DNA of 64,000 nt from assembly GCA_030035585.1 (NCBI GenBank), contig CM057465.1, positions 5,121,501-5,185,500 of the forward strand, read 5' to 3'. Under the pieces are notes generated by a model that saw only the letters and a program-made list of their open reading frames with translations, made no database searches and was not told where the DNA came from. The stretch comes from Dugong dugon. Lineage: Eukaryota > Chordata > Mammalia > Sirenia > Dugongidae. The position numbers and the translations under genes were made by a program. How positions within the stretch are numbered: position 1 is the stretch's first letter; the number at the start of each line of letters is the position of its first letter. Below, in pieces: positions 58,501-60,798 of the stretch.

Positions 58501-60798
58501 CAAAAGATCAGCCCGAATCCCATCGAGTGTCTAAGTCTCCCTGTAGGAAGTAGAGGGGACGGAGGGCCAGGCTACACCACATCAAGCTCACTCCCAGGAT
58601 CACAATCAGCAAAGTCCAGTGTGGGCAACTCCACCAGCAGTGACCTGGCTCCTCAACAAACGGGGGAAAGAGCAAAGCAGAGAGAACCTACAGAGTGGGA
58701 GGGGCCAGAGATCAACCAACCAATCACAACGCACGATGTGGTCTGGCTGTTGATTCAAACAAAGTCACAAAACAATTCTGAGACACTCAGGGACAGTTGG
58801 GAGGCCTGGTGGCACAGCAGTTAAGAGTCCAGCTGCTGACCATAAAGGTCGGCCAGCCACTCCTTGGAAACCCTGTCGGGTGGGTCTACTCTGTCCTACA
58901 GGGTGGCTATTAGTTGGAATCAACTCAATGGCAACCAGTTTTGTCTTTTTCTCTTTAGGGAAAGTTGAACTTAAGTTGGAGATCTGATGATATTAAAGAA
59001 AAGCTTTTTTTTTAGTCGTGATATTGGACTCGTGGCCTTGGTTTTTAAAACATGCTGAGCTGCATATTAAAATATTTATAAGTGAAATGATAGGATGCCT
59101 GGGGTTGACTTCAAAATAATCAGGGTGGGGTGAGTTCGGTGGGTGTGCAGAGGAAACAAGCCTGGCTGTGAACTGATTTTGTTCAAGCTGGTGGCAGGCA
59201 CAGGAGAGATTCATTACCCTATTTGCTCTATTTCTGTGAGGATGTGAGCTTTTTCATTATTAAAAAGTGCCTGTAATTGCCTTCCCATGTGCTGTCAGCG
59301 CTGAAGCTTGTGATTTCACAACAGAAGATGACAGGGAGCAAGACTAGGTGCCCCTTGGGCAGAAACCACAAGCGGAGTCCAAGGGGGCCGGCAGCGGGGC
59401 TCCATGACCATGCAGAGCTTTTTAACAAGCTCTGTCGGCCGAGCGACATGCTGGGCTTCTGTCTTTATTTTGCAACTGGGTCCTGACCCATCTCAAAATG
59501 AATCTAAGTCAACAGCGTCACAGGGACCCTGCTGGCCCATCTCCCTGTCTGTCCCTCACCTAGGGAATCCCTCCCTCTGGATGTCTCCTGTCCCAGGCCA
59601 TGGCTCCTGCTAGATGCTCTTACAGACCCTCTCCCCTCCTGGGAGCACTTTGCTCTGGTGGCTCATTGAGCCCTGTGGCACTGCTAATATGCGGCCATTT
59701 TTGGCCCACAAAAGGGCAACTTCACACGGTCCACACAGACCTTAAGGCGGGTGTCCTGGGGCTGATAGCCAGAGCAGATCCGCCCAGCTCTGCCTCCCTG
59801 GGACCCCTGGAACAACCTCCCTATGGAGATGGCTCAGCCAGCACTTGCTGGATAGTGGCCAGGGTCGACGGACACACACCCAAAGGAGGGGGCTCCCGCA
59901 CTGGCCTGGCTATGGCATCCATTCACACAGAGACCCCTAAGCCCCAGGGACCCTACGGCCACCTTAGCACACCCTCTCAGGTTCCACGTGGCCAGCGCTA
60001 TAGCCAGGCAGTCCAATCCCCTCCCGCCAACCTGGGATAGACCCCACCTGGCCCCCGCCCCACCCAAGCCGGCTCAACAGCAGCTTCAGCACGTGGGGAG
60101 ACTGAGTCACTCCCCAGTGCTGCTGGGGTGTCACCAGACCCGCCCTTAAAATCACCCCATGGGCCTCGGTGTCCTCGTCTGTCACCCAGGGAGGACACAG
60201 AGGGGCAGCGAGGAGGGAGACCAGGTCTGTACGGCACTCGGCAGGTGGGGACCCGGTGGCTGAGAAGCACAAATGGCCCAGGTACCAACATGGGAGAAAA
60301 CAAACAGCGAAACCCCACCGTACCCCTCCTCCTCGGTCCACACCAGGAAAACACAACAGGACGTAAATTTCAGATTCCTCCAAGAGGCACCGAACTGACA
60401 AACTCTGAGCTTGCCGTTCAGCGTGCTGCACCAGGTCACTAAGACAAACGGAACTTTCCCGGGACACTCTGTTCCTCCCTCACAAGCTCCTTCACTCCAG
60501 AGCAACGACCCCATGGCCGAGCATAGAGTGCAGGCCTCCTGAGGCCACAGGTGGGGACTCACACCAGCCACAGCCATCACCCCCATGCGTCCAGGGACGG
60601 AGCTGGCAGTGCATCCATCAGCCCAGTCCCAATGGTACTTCAGCAGGACACCGTCCCTAGCCCCTTGGGGTACTCACGGAGAAAGTGCTTTTCCAGCAAG
60701 GCGATTTCCAGGTGGCCTTTGATCTCATTCAGCCGGTCGGACTCTGTCCGGTTGAAGTCCTGGACCCCTGCAGCCATGATGCGGGTCCCCGGGCCAGC
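4463..60798 (-). CDS. GRAMD4: GRAMD4, GRAM domain-containing protein 4 (5' incomplete; 17 exons)
   Basis: Joining exons 60798-60678, 32731-32611, 24959-24898, 20678-20546, 19585-19560, 18976-18885, 17656-17565, 13912-13864, 13305-13234, 12785-12742, 12666-12557, 10273-10116, 8545-8401, 7296-7203, 6519-6435, 5219-5151 and 4567-4463 gives 1578 nt: 525 residues plus TAG, with no internal stop or frameshift. In window numbering: a charged coiled coil at about 25-82; hydrophobic segments near 177-213 and 282-326; a GRAM domain at about 390-470; and an end in [11 protein letters not shown]. The human protein is about 578 residues, so about 54 N-terminal residues lie past 64000. Family knowledge: GRAMD4 (death-inducing protein, KIAA0767) is an ER/mitochondrial membrane protein, an E2F1 target that promotes p53-independent apoptosis and interacts with BCL2, and is reported to restrain TLR9 signalling. 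The gene looks intact; the promoter is not in view. Confidence 0.96.
4826..5142. repeat. GC-rich minisatellite, about 38-bp unit, in the last GRAMD4 intron
   Basis: Repeated blocks of 'cagcgcccccagaccccgcc' and 'ccaagccctgcaccc', with indels between copies. The array stops about 10 bp from the splice donor of the 5151-5219 exon. On the transcript strand it is a dense series of GGGG runs. Long open frames through it on both strands are repeat artefacts. Confidence 0.9.
5151..5219 (-). CDS. GRAMD4: GRAMD4 exon
   Basis: 69 nt, phase 0 at both ends; acceptor CCTTTCAG, donor GTAAGGGC. Encodes residues 469-491, starting [11 protein letters not shown] and ending TPSTQK, within or just after the GRAM domain. 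Confidence 0.96.
5220..5820. other. Intron, nothing recognised
   Basis: GC-rich intronic DNA between two GRAMD4 exons. No interspersed repeat or RNA gene seen. Confidence 0.5.
5821..5970. repeat. Minisatellite, 41-bp unit, about 4 copies
   Basis: Copies begin 'aggctgcacacgggcc' at 5821, 5862 and later; the first two are 41 bp, the third is shortened to 30 bp and the fourth is partial. Confidence 0.85.
6435..6519 (-). CDS. GRAMD4: GRAMD4 exon
   Basis: 85 nt; acceptor CCGCCCAG, donor GTGGGTGT. Completes the split codon AA|T and encodes residues 440-468, including [20 protein letters not shown], the core beta strands of the GRAM domain, ending DITDIQK. Confidence 0.97.
6520..7202. other. Intron, nothing recognised
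   Basis: GC-rich intron between two GRAM-domain exons; no recognisable repeat. Confidence 0.5.
7203..7296 (-). CDS. GRAMD4: GRAMD4 exon
   Basis: 94 nt; acceptor CCCCACAG, donor GTGAGTGG. Encodes residues 409-439 with [20 protein letters not shown] and a following strand ending LYVTE. This is part of the GRAM fold. Confidence 0.97.
7670..8388. repeat. Large minisatellite, 33-34-bp unit, next to a splice donor
   Basis: From 7860 the unit 'gtggtggggtccccgggccc' plus 'gtggtcagtgtcgg' recurs roughly 15-16 times. From 7670 to 7860 a more degenerate form with 'gtctgctgaggtcc' occurs. The array ends 12 bp from the donor of the 8401-8545 exon. The plus strand is the G-rich strand (GGTGGTGGGG), so the transcript is C-rich. 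Three-frame open reading through it reflects the repeat. Confidence 0.92.
8401..8545 (-). CDS. GRAMD4: GRAMD4 exon
   Basis: 145 nt; acceptor TCCCCAG; donor GTGTGTGTG, a GT-repeat donor unlike the GTRAG-type donors of most other exons. Encodes residues 361-408, including [19 protein letters not shown], the start of the GRAM domain, after a Ser/Pro/Gly-rich linker. Confidence 0.96.
8546..10115. other. Intron, nothing recognised
   Basis: GC-rich intron of about 1.6 kb. Many short open frames on both strands but no protein similarity I can recognise, and no interspersed repeat. Confidence 0.5.
10116..10273 (-). CDS. GRAMD4: GRAMD4 exon
   Basis: 158 nt; acceptor CCTTTCAG, donor GTGAGCTC. Encodes residues 308-360: a hydrophobic stretch [15 protein letters not shown], then a basic/aromatic stretch with [20 protein letters not shown] and ending SRR. 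The first part completes the second membrane-associated region. Confidence 0.97.
10650..10895 (+). mobile_element. Old L1 (L1M-type) 3' end
   Basis: Contains the hallmark run 'gggaactctctgtacttt', 'ctgtaaacctaaaactgctc' and an A-rich end, as in 3' ends of old mammalian L1 subfamilies. Only the 3' UTR is present, with no coding part. Confidence 0.7.
10955..11050 (+). mobile_element. L2-like LINE remnant
   Basis: The motif 'aaaacagacaaagttcctgc', then 'ggaggtcacggtccagtggg', matches the pattern of L2 3' regions. Short and diverged. Confidence 0.4.
11051..11970. other. Intron, nothing recognised
   Basis: Single-copy intronic DNA. An open frame on the plus strand across 10956-11708 shows no similarity I can recognise and runs through the L2-like remnant, so I do not call it a gene. 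Confidence 0.5.
11977..12160 (+). mobile_element. AfroSINE, plus orientation
   Basis: tRNA-like head with 'cgctcagctgctaaccc' and 'gaggttcgaagtctacc', then the 'ccttggaagacaggcccggt' body and the 'gttctactctgacacg' tail. Followed at once by a second SINE. Confidence 0.85.
12203..12345 (+). mobile_element. AfroSINE, plus orientation
   Basis: Shorter variant: head 'gtggtggctccgtggttaag', 'agttcaaatctaccagccgc', then 'gttctactctgccctgtgag'. It lies 43 bp after the previous SINE in the same orientation. Confidence 0.85.
12557..12666 (-). CDS. GRAMD4: GRAMD4 exon
   Basis: 110 nt; acceptor CCTTCCAG, donor GTAAGGGC. Encodes residues 271-307, [20 protein letters not shown] followed by a Cys/Phe-rich hydrophobic stretch; part of the second membrane region. 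Confidence 0.97.
12742..12785 (-). CDS. GRAMD4: GRAMD4 exon (44 nt)
   Basis: Acceptor TCCCACAG, donor GTAAGTCT. Encodes [14 protein letters not shown] (residues 257-270) and two bases of the next Asn codon. An amphipathic helix-like segment before the second hydrophobic region. Confidence 0.96.
13234..13305 (-). CDS. GRAMD4: GRAMD4 exon
   Basis: 72 nt, phase 0 at both ends; acceptor GACTGAAG, donor GTATGGCC. Encodes [20 protein letters not shown] and ends QKAQ (residues 233-256). Both ends in phase 0 means skipping it would keep the frame. Confidence 0.96.
13645..13700. mobile_element. MIR-like fragment
   Basis: 'actttacaggcagggaaact' then 'gaggcccagacagg' matches the conserved part of MIR SINEs. 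Too short to orient or classify firmly. Confidence 0.35.
13864..13912 (-). CDS. GRAMD4: GRAMD4 exon (49 nt)
   Basis: Acceptor GTCTGCAG, donor GTGAGTCC. Completes an Arg codon and encodes [16 protein letters not shown] (residues 217-232), the loop after the first hydrophobic hairpin. Confidence 0.95.
14350..14590. repeat. Minisatellite, 56-bp unit, about 4 copies
   Basis: 'ctggttctcccagggc' recurs at 14410, 14466, 14522 and (variant) 14578, each followed by 'cgtctggagacaggtc' or a close variant. The period is an exact 56 bp. Confidence 0.9.
14809..15216 (+). mobile_element. MaLR-type LTR, 5' copy of a two-LTR element
   Basis: Starts TGTTACGGATTGAACTGTGT and ends near 'aactaagaca'. Shares its whole length with the LTR at 16773-17184, including 'gagtcaatctcttttgagat' and 'tttctgtttgttaaagccac'. 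This pattern belongs to mammalian ERVL-MaLR LTRs (MLT1/MST/THE1 group). About 408 bp, a normal LTR length. Confidence 0.85.
15217..16772 (+). pseudogene. Internal region of a MaLR-type endogenous retrovirus-like element, degenerate
   Basis: Begins 'gaatttggtgccaggagtgg' directly after the LTR, as in MaLR internal regions, and ends in a purine-rich tract before the second LTR. Two open frames (15289-15627 and 15744-16166, both plus) are what is left of coding sequence. They are separated by stops, and I see no protease, reverse transcriptase or envelope motif. MaLR elements are known to lack pol and env and to depend on other elements. It cannot encode a functional virus. Confidence 0.8.
16773..17184 (+). 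mobile_element. MaLR-type LTR, 3' copy
   Basis: Starts TGTTATGGATCAAATTGTGT and ends near 'gactaagtca'. Aligned by eye with the 5' LTR it differs by scattered substitutions and small indels, so the insertion is old. The 5-bp flanks (ctcac and gagag) do not form an obvious target-site duplication. Confidence 0.85.
17565..17656 (-). CDS. GRAMD4: GRAMD4 exon
   Basis: 92 nt; acceptor GTCTGCAG, donor GTACGTGA. Encodes residues 186-215: [20 protein letters not shown] then [10 protein letters not shown], the most hydrophobic segment of the protein and the likely membrane hairpin. Confidence 0.97.
17965..18345. repeat. Minisatellite, variable unit built on 'cccagcccacatggggtc'
   Basis: About twenty degenerate copies of 'cagcccacacggggtcc', separated by short variants such as 'gaacggcc'. 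On the other strand it reads as Gly/Trp-rich open frames, which are artefacts. Confidence 0.85.
18885..18976 (-). CDS. GRAMD4: GRAMD4 exon
   Basis: 92 nt; acceptor CTGTCTGCAG, donor GTGAGTGG. Encodes residues 155-185: [20 protein letters not shown], then [10 protein letters not shown], entering the first hydrophobic region; ends in phase 0. Confidence 0.97.
19560..19585 (-). CDS. GRAMD4: GRAMD4 microexon, 26 nt
   Basis: Acceptor CTCTCAG, donor GTAAGTACC (near-perfect). Adds one base of an Arg codon, LTENMRRL, and one base of a Lys codon (residues 146-154). Needed to keep the frame between its neighbours, which supports it despite its size. Confidence 0.93.
20195..20520. repeat. Minisatellite, about 27-30-bp unit
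   Basis: Repeats of 'ccagacacacagcccggccc' and 'cacagctcc', drifting toward 'ctggacccagaggtggaccc' at the right end. It stops about 25 bp from the splice donor of the 20546-20678 exon. Confidence 0.88.
20546..20678 (-). CDS. GRAMD4: GRAMD4 exon
   Basis: 133 nt; acceptor CCCCACAG, donor GTAGGCCC. Encodes residues 102-145: a basic start, [20 protein letters not shown], an acidic stretch and PLSAR. Matches the conserved region between the coiled coil and the membrane segment. Confidence 0.97.
20679..21700. other. Intron, nothing recognised
   Basis: Mixed GC content. No interspersed repeat I can name, no coding exon. Confidence 0.45.
21770..22446 (+). mobile_element. RTE/BovB-type LINE 3' fragment
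   Basis: Encodes remnants of the RTE C-terminal domain: '[19 protein letters not shown]' in the frame near 21840, and 'ASYACESWT' near 22025, then frameshifts and stops. Ends in 'gcttaacaacaacag', the short A-rich tail typical of this family. Family knowledge: this LINE group shares its 3' end with AfroSINEs and is thought to mobilise them. Confidence 0.8.
22504..22708 (-). mobile_element. AfroSINE, minus orientation
   Basis: Reads on the plus strand from 'ttgttagttgcccgggaatt' through 'agaactgccctatagggttt' to 'cttaaccattgtgctaccag', the reverse of the SINE head. Confidence 0.88.
22850..23455 (+). mobile_element. Older interspersed repeat split by an L1 3' end
   Basis: Left half 'tgttctgtaaaaggcctggg' to 'ccaataaaactttattta' (22850-23000); right half 'ggccactgaaatttgaaatt' to 'cacgtcacaaaatattt' (23367-23455). 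The two halves form one well-known mammalian repeat whose family name I am not certain of. The L1 in between shows that it is older than that L1. Confidence 0.55.
23001..23358 (+). mobile_element. L1 3' end with poly(A), plus orientation
   Basis: Same 3' UTR as the long L1 at 40626-43815 (for example 'gtgtataaatttttgaatga', 'aaagcacaattaaaa') and ends in about 20 A residues. Flanks 'aaaactttattta' and 'aaaactttacct' look like a target-site duplication. Confidence 0.8.
23459..24890. other. Intron; degenerate Gly/Leu-coding tandem stretch at 24165-24300
   Basis: GC-rich intron. At 24165-24300 the words 'ggcctggggggacc' and 'ggctcaaactgggg' recur irregularly, a decayed minisatellite. Otherwise nothing recognised. 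Confidence 0.5.
24898..24959 (-). CDS. GRAMD4: GRAMD4 exon (62 nt)
   Basis: Acceptor CTCCAAG, donor GTAAGCCC. Encodes residues 81-101, [20 protein letters not shown], a Gln/Pro-rich flexible linker after the coiled coil. This is the least conserved part of the protein, so it rests more on frame continuity and position than on similarity. Confidence 0.9.
25161..25372 (-). mobile_element. AfroSINE, minus orientation (long form)
   Basis: From 'ttgttgttagttgctatcga' to 'cttaaccatttgcaccaccc' on the plus strand. Confidence 0.85.
25382..25514 (-). mobile_element. AfroSINE, minus orientation (short form)
   Basis: From 'cactgttgtggaggcaattt' to 'actgcgccaccagggctcc'. In tandem with the previous SINE, same orientation. 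Confidence 0.87.
25622..25925 (-). mobile_element. Second SINE family with a tRNA-Gly-like head
   Basis: On the minus strand it begins near 25921 with a run close to tRNA-Gly: 'ggttcagtgggagaattctt' (A box region), then 'ggggtttgactcccagccag' (B box region). The body differs from the AfroSINEs in this window. The tRNA-like part has lost folding pairs, so it is a SINE, not a tRNA gene. Confidence 0.6.
25926..26602. other. Intron, nothing recognised
   Basis: Single-copy intronic DNA without repeat or exon signal. Confidence 0.45.
26603..26840. repeat. Minisatellite, about 80-bp unit, 3 copies
   Basis: Copies start 'gctgggcgtggaggacacgc' at 26603, about 26686 and about 26765; lengths 83, about 79 and a diverged third copy. 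Confidence 0.85.
27030..27710. repeat. Highly regular 54-bp minisatellite, about 13 copies
   Basis: 'ggcaggaacc' recurs at exactly 54-bp steps from 27083 to 27677 (12 starts), with one slightly shifted copy before. Copies differ at a few sites only, and some variants repeat as pairs (27299 with 27407; 27461 with 27515), so blocks were duplicated together. Confidence 0.95.
28160..29045 (-). mobile_element. L1 3' UTR fragment, minus orientation
   Basis: Reverse complement of the 3' UTR of the L1 at 40626-43815: from the poly(A) side ('tttttataattgtgctttag') to 'gcttttggttgagtccagtt'. No ORF2 coding part remains. Confidence 0.82.
29310..29512 (+). mobile_element. AfroSINE, plus orientation
   Basis: From 'cctgggtggtactaatgatt' to 'caatggcaattggtttgg'. 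Confidence 0.86.
29513..29728 (+). mobile_element. AfroSINE, plus orientation, directly abutting the previous copy
   Basis: From 'agtccccgggaggtgcaaat' to 'ccacagcaactggtaactgg'. The two copies lie end to end with no spacer, head to tail. Confidence 0.87.
29730..32055. other. Intron, nothing recognised
   Basis: GC-rich single-copy DNA of about 2.3 kb. Open frames near 30557-31003 and 31500-32230 have no recognisable similarity. Confidence 0.45.
32056..32150. mobile_element. MIR-like fragment
   Basis: 'cggtacttacggccccactt' followed by 'cagatgaagagaccgaggca' matches the conserved MIR segment. Confidence 0.45.
32611..32731 (-). CDS. GRAMD4: GRAMD4 exon (coiled coil)
   Basis: 121 nt; acceptor CTCCCGCGCAG, donor GTAGTGAG. 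Encodes residues 41-80: [20 protein letters not shown], then Glu/Arg/Gln heptads ending LKT. Strongly charged, with a coiled-coil pattern. The upstream intron is 28 kb. Confidence 0.97.
32785..33432. repeat. Minisatellite, 46/51-bp units, about 13 copies, next to a splice acceptor
   Basis: Units run 'taagacgccacaccgcaggt' then 'ccaccgcggagctaccgagg', with or without 'cacagcac', giving two length classes. The nearest copy is about 55 bp from the acceptor of the 32611-32731 exon. Confidence 0.92.
33790..33926 (-). mobile_element. AfroSINE, minus orientation
   Basis: 'gtagaactgccccatagggt' to 'actatgccaccagggtttcc' on the plus strand. Confidence 0.87.
34040..34390. mobile_element. MER5-like DNA transposon fragments (hAT-Charlie), split by a SINE
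   Basis: 'gcatttctaacaagttccca' (34050-34070) and, in reverse sense, 'gaacttgttagaaatgcaaa' (34357-34377) are the hallmark of MER5 non-autonomous elements, with 'gtggttctcaga' at the terminus near 34180. Inverted halves suggest two copies or a palindromic junction. Confidence 0.5.
34196..34327 (+). mobile_element. AfroSINE, plus orientation
   Basis: 'gcgtagtggttgagagcacg', 'tttgaatccaccagccgctc', 'ttctactctgtcctataggg'. Confidence 0.9.
35340..35645. repeat. Minisatellite, 48-bp unit, about 6 copies
   Basis: 'gagcatgg' recurs at 35357, 35405, 35453, 35501, 35549 and (as 'aagcatgg') 35597, an exact 48-bp period. Because 48 is a multiple of three, both strands stay open, which explains frames at 35267-35635 (plus) and 35301-35909 (minus). 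Confidence 0.92.
36240..36365 (+). mobile_element. L2-like LINE remnant
   Basis: 'gaacaaagcagacaccccct' then 'gcggacattccagtgtcaca' follows the L2 3' pattern. Confidence 0.4.
36951..37335 (+). mobile_element. AfroSINE (plus) hosting a second AfroSINE
   Basis: Head 'actccctggtggcacaaacg', then interrupted after 'tccacccag' at 37024. Resumes at 37189 with the same nine bases and runs to 'caacagcagctggtttggtt'. Confidence 0.88.
37028..37186 (-). mobile_element. AfroSINE, minus orientation, nested
   Basis: 'ctgccgtcaagtcaattctg' to 'ctgcaccaccagggctcc'. Flanked by the duplicated 'tccacccag' (37016-37024 and 37189-37197), a clear target-site duplication. Confidence 0.9.
37646..37855 (+). mobile_element. 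AfroSINE, plus orientation, well preserved
   Basis: Head 'ccctggtggtgcagtggcta', 'gctgctaaccaaaagatcgg', tail 'tctactctgtcctatatggt'. One of the clearest copies here, ending in the 'ggatgggctgggttggg' 3' variant. Confidence 0.92.
38405..38560. repeat. Minisatellite, about 30-bp unit, 5 copies
   Basis: 'caagtgtgcaagggcacgct', later 'agtgtacaaatgcac', recurs five times with increasing divergence. Confidence 0.8.
38728..39292 (-). mobile_element. MLT1-like LTR or related repeat, minus orientation
   Basis: 'gctgtggaggtcagacgtcc', 'gctaaaatcaaggtgtaggc', 'ttctggaggctccaggggag' are the reverse complement of MLT1-type LTR wording. Shares its whole length with 43897-44402, including the outer 'ggcccaggtg' end. 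Confidence 0.6.
39293..40312. other. Intron, nothing recognised
   Basis: GC-rich intronic DNA. No repeat or exon recognised. Confidence 0.45.
40313..40465 (-). mobile_element. AfroSINE, minus orientation
   Basis: 'ctgttgagttgatcccgact' to 'ctgcgccaccagggctcc'. Confidence 0.9.
40490..40625 (+). mobile_element. AfroSINE, 5' part, split by an L1
   Basis: 'gtccctgggtagcacaaacg' to 'aaaaaccctatggag'. The missing 3' part resumes at 43816 and ends near 43904, after a 3.2-kb L1. Confidence 0.9.
40626..43815 (+). pseudogene. L1 LINE, 5'-truncated, ORF2 3' half plus 3' UTR
   Basis: Starts inside the reverse transcriptase. The RT core with FADD is read at about 41178 ([13 protein letters not shown]) and the C-terminal region at 41472-42506 and 42519-42896. 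Frame breaks near 40970, 41262 and 42510 and stops make it non-functional. From 42900 to 43815 lies the 3' UTR also seen at 23001, 28160 and 62785. Flanked by 'aaaaccctatggag' (40612-40625) and 'aaaatcctatgcag' (43816-43829), 12 of 14 identical: a target-site duplication inside a SINE. Confidence 0.93.
43816..43904 (+). mobile_element. AfroSINE, 3' part, split by an L1
   Basis: 'agttctactctgtcacacgt' to 'caactcaacggcagctagtt'. Continues the SINE that begins at 40490. Confidence 0.88.
43905..44402 (-). mobile_element. MLT1-like LTR or related repeat, minus orientation
   Basis: 'cctacagttctggaggtcag', 'gcatgggcagggctggttcc', 'ttcaggaggctccagggaag'. Second copy of the 38728-39292 repeat. Confidence 0.6.
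44403..44870. other. Intron, nothing recognised
   Basis: No repeat or exon recognised. Confidence 0.4.
44878..45235. repeat. Tandem array of 'ggttcacctaggtaac' words
   Basis: Roughly fifteen imperfect units of about 20-23 bp alternate between 'aggttcacctaggtaac' and 'aggttcacctaagtacagg'. Every unit carries a CACCT box and most an AGGTTCA word. Confidence 0.9.
45240..47730. other. Intron, nothing recognised
   Basis: About 2.5 kb with no recognised repeat, exon or RNA gene. Confidence 0.4.
47735..48345. repeat. (CCAT/CCAC)n microsatellite, about 600 bp
   Basis: Tetranucleotide array with 'ccatccatccacccacccat' variants. A long Pro/His/Ser/Ile open frame through it is an artefact. It is the complement type of the GGAT arrays at 1103 and 56262. 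Confidence 0.95.
48320..48425 (+). mobile_element. L2-like LINE remnant
   Basis: 'gtgtactgagtacccactat', then 'gtcagatcctggg', fits the L2 3' consensus wording. Partly overlaps the end of the microsatellite. Confidence 0.35.
48430..49190. other. Intron, nothing recognised
   Basis: No repeat or exon recognised. Confidence 0.4.
49195..49611 (+). mobile_element. RTE/BovB-type LINE 3' fragment
   Basis: 'ttatggtgttggcgaagaat', 'gtactttggacatgttatca', ending 'gtacctaacaacaacag'. Parallel to the fragment at 21770-22446 but shorter at the 5' side. Confidence 0.8.
49672..49851 (-). mobile_element. AfroSINE, minus orientation
   Basis: 'ttgggtgccatcaagtcaat' to 'ccaaccatttggttagcatc'; the outermost head is missing. 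Confidence 0.85.
49865..52625 (-). pseudogene. L1 LINE, minus orientation, 5'-truncated, broken ORF2
   Basis: On the minus strand: '[20 protein letters not shown]'-like start (52591-52370); RT core with FVDD in place of FADD (within 52105-51470); C-terminal fragments at 51370-51089, 51047-50850, 50442-50179 and 50210-49971. Stops and frameshifts separate them. Its short 3' UTR differs from that of the plus-strand L1, so it belongs to another L1 subfamily. Confidence 0.9.
52626..54480. other. Intron; possible MIR fragment near 54160-54260
   Basis: Mostly unrecognised single-copy DNA. 'tttacagatgggggagtaag' with following text resembles MIR weakly. Confidence 0.35.
54490..54605 (+). mobile_element. 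L2-like LINE remnant
   Basis: 'ctactgtgtccaagacattg', then 'tgctagatgttcagggtata', is the L2 3' wording. Confidence 0.5.
54630..55020 (+). mobile_element. Old L1 (L1M-type) fragment
   Basis: Pattern of a decayed ORF2 end and 3' UTR: 'gtccatgaacagggaacagg', 'gtgatctccaggatataatg', 'agaatattggttacctacag'. Confidence 0.55.
55044..55256 (-). mobile_element. AfroSINE, minus orientation (long form)
   Basis: 'gttgctgttgttactagttt' to 'ccatttgcaccatccaggga'. Confidence 0.87.
55467..55967 (+). mobile_element. MaLR-type solo LTR
   Basis: Begins TGTCATGGACTGAATTATGT and ends 'gcactagatgaccaagaca'; about 500 bp. Shares 'agaaagccttcccctggagc' with the other LTRs but is longer in the middle, so probably another subfamily. 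Confidence 0.75.
56010..56665 (+). mobile_element. Old L1 3' UTR carrying a microsatellite
   Basis: 'gacattattgggacaaatgg', 'gataactgtactgtggttat', then after the GGAT array 'gataaagcaaattggtaaaa' and 'tttctgtaagtctaaaattg'. Both sides belong to one L1M-type 3' UTR. Confidence 0.65.
56262..56515. repeat. (GGAT)n microsatellite
   Basis: Tetranucleotide run with GGGT variants, inside the L1 3' UTR. Open frames on both strands are artefacts. Confidence 0.95.
56681..57560. other. Intron, nothing recognised
   Basis: No repeat or exon recognised. Confidence 0.4.
57570..57950 (+). mobile_element. RTE-related element, left part, split by an LTR
   Basis: 'ctggaagctatgccactagc', 'gcttgctttgagcacatcat', 'gtgattgggaggatgacgca'. 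The right part ('cgccatgagtcagagtcgat') resumes at about 58352-58395 after the LTR. Confidence 0.7.
57951..58346 (+). mobile_element. MaLR-type solo LTR inserted in an RTE-related element
   Basis: Begins TGTTATGGATTGAACTGTGT and ends near 'tctgttacaggaaca'. Closest in wording to the LTR pair at 14809-17184. Confidence 0.82.
58801..58945 (+). mobile_element. AfroSINE, plus orientation
   Basis: 'gcctggtggcacagcagtta' to 'tcaactcaatggcaaccagt'. Confidence 0.87.
58946..60677. other. Intron, nothing recognised
   Basis: Single-copy intronic DNA; no repeat or further exon recognised. Confidence 0.45.
60678..60798 (-). CDS. GRAMD4: GRAMD4, most 5' coding exon in the window
   Basis: 121 nt; acceptor TCTTCCAG, donor GTGAGTAC. 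Enters in phase 0 and encodes residues 1-40 of the visible part: [40 protein letters not shown]. Corresponds to about residue 55 onward of the known protein, so it is internal even though it holds a Met. An alternative start at that Met cannot be excluded. Confidence 0.96.

Noticed and set aside
60755-60798. Start of GRAMD4 at the Met in this exon
   Set aside because: A clean acceptor precedes it, the frame is open into the acceptor, and the family has about 54 more N-terminal residues; kept only as a possible alternative start.
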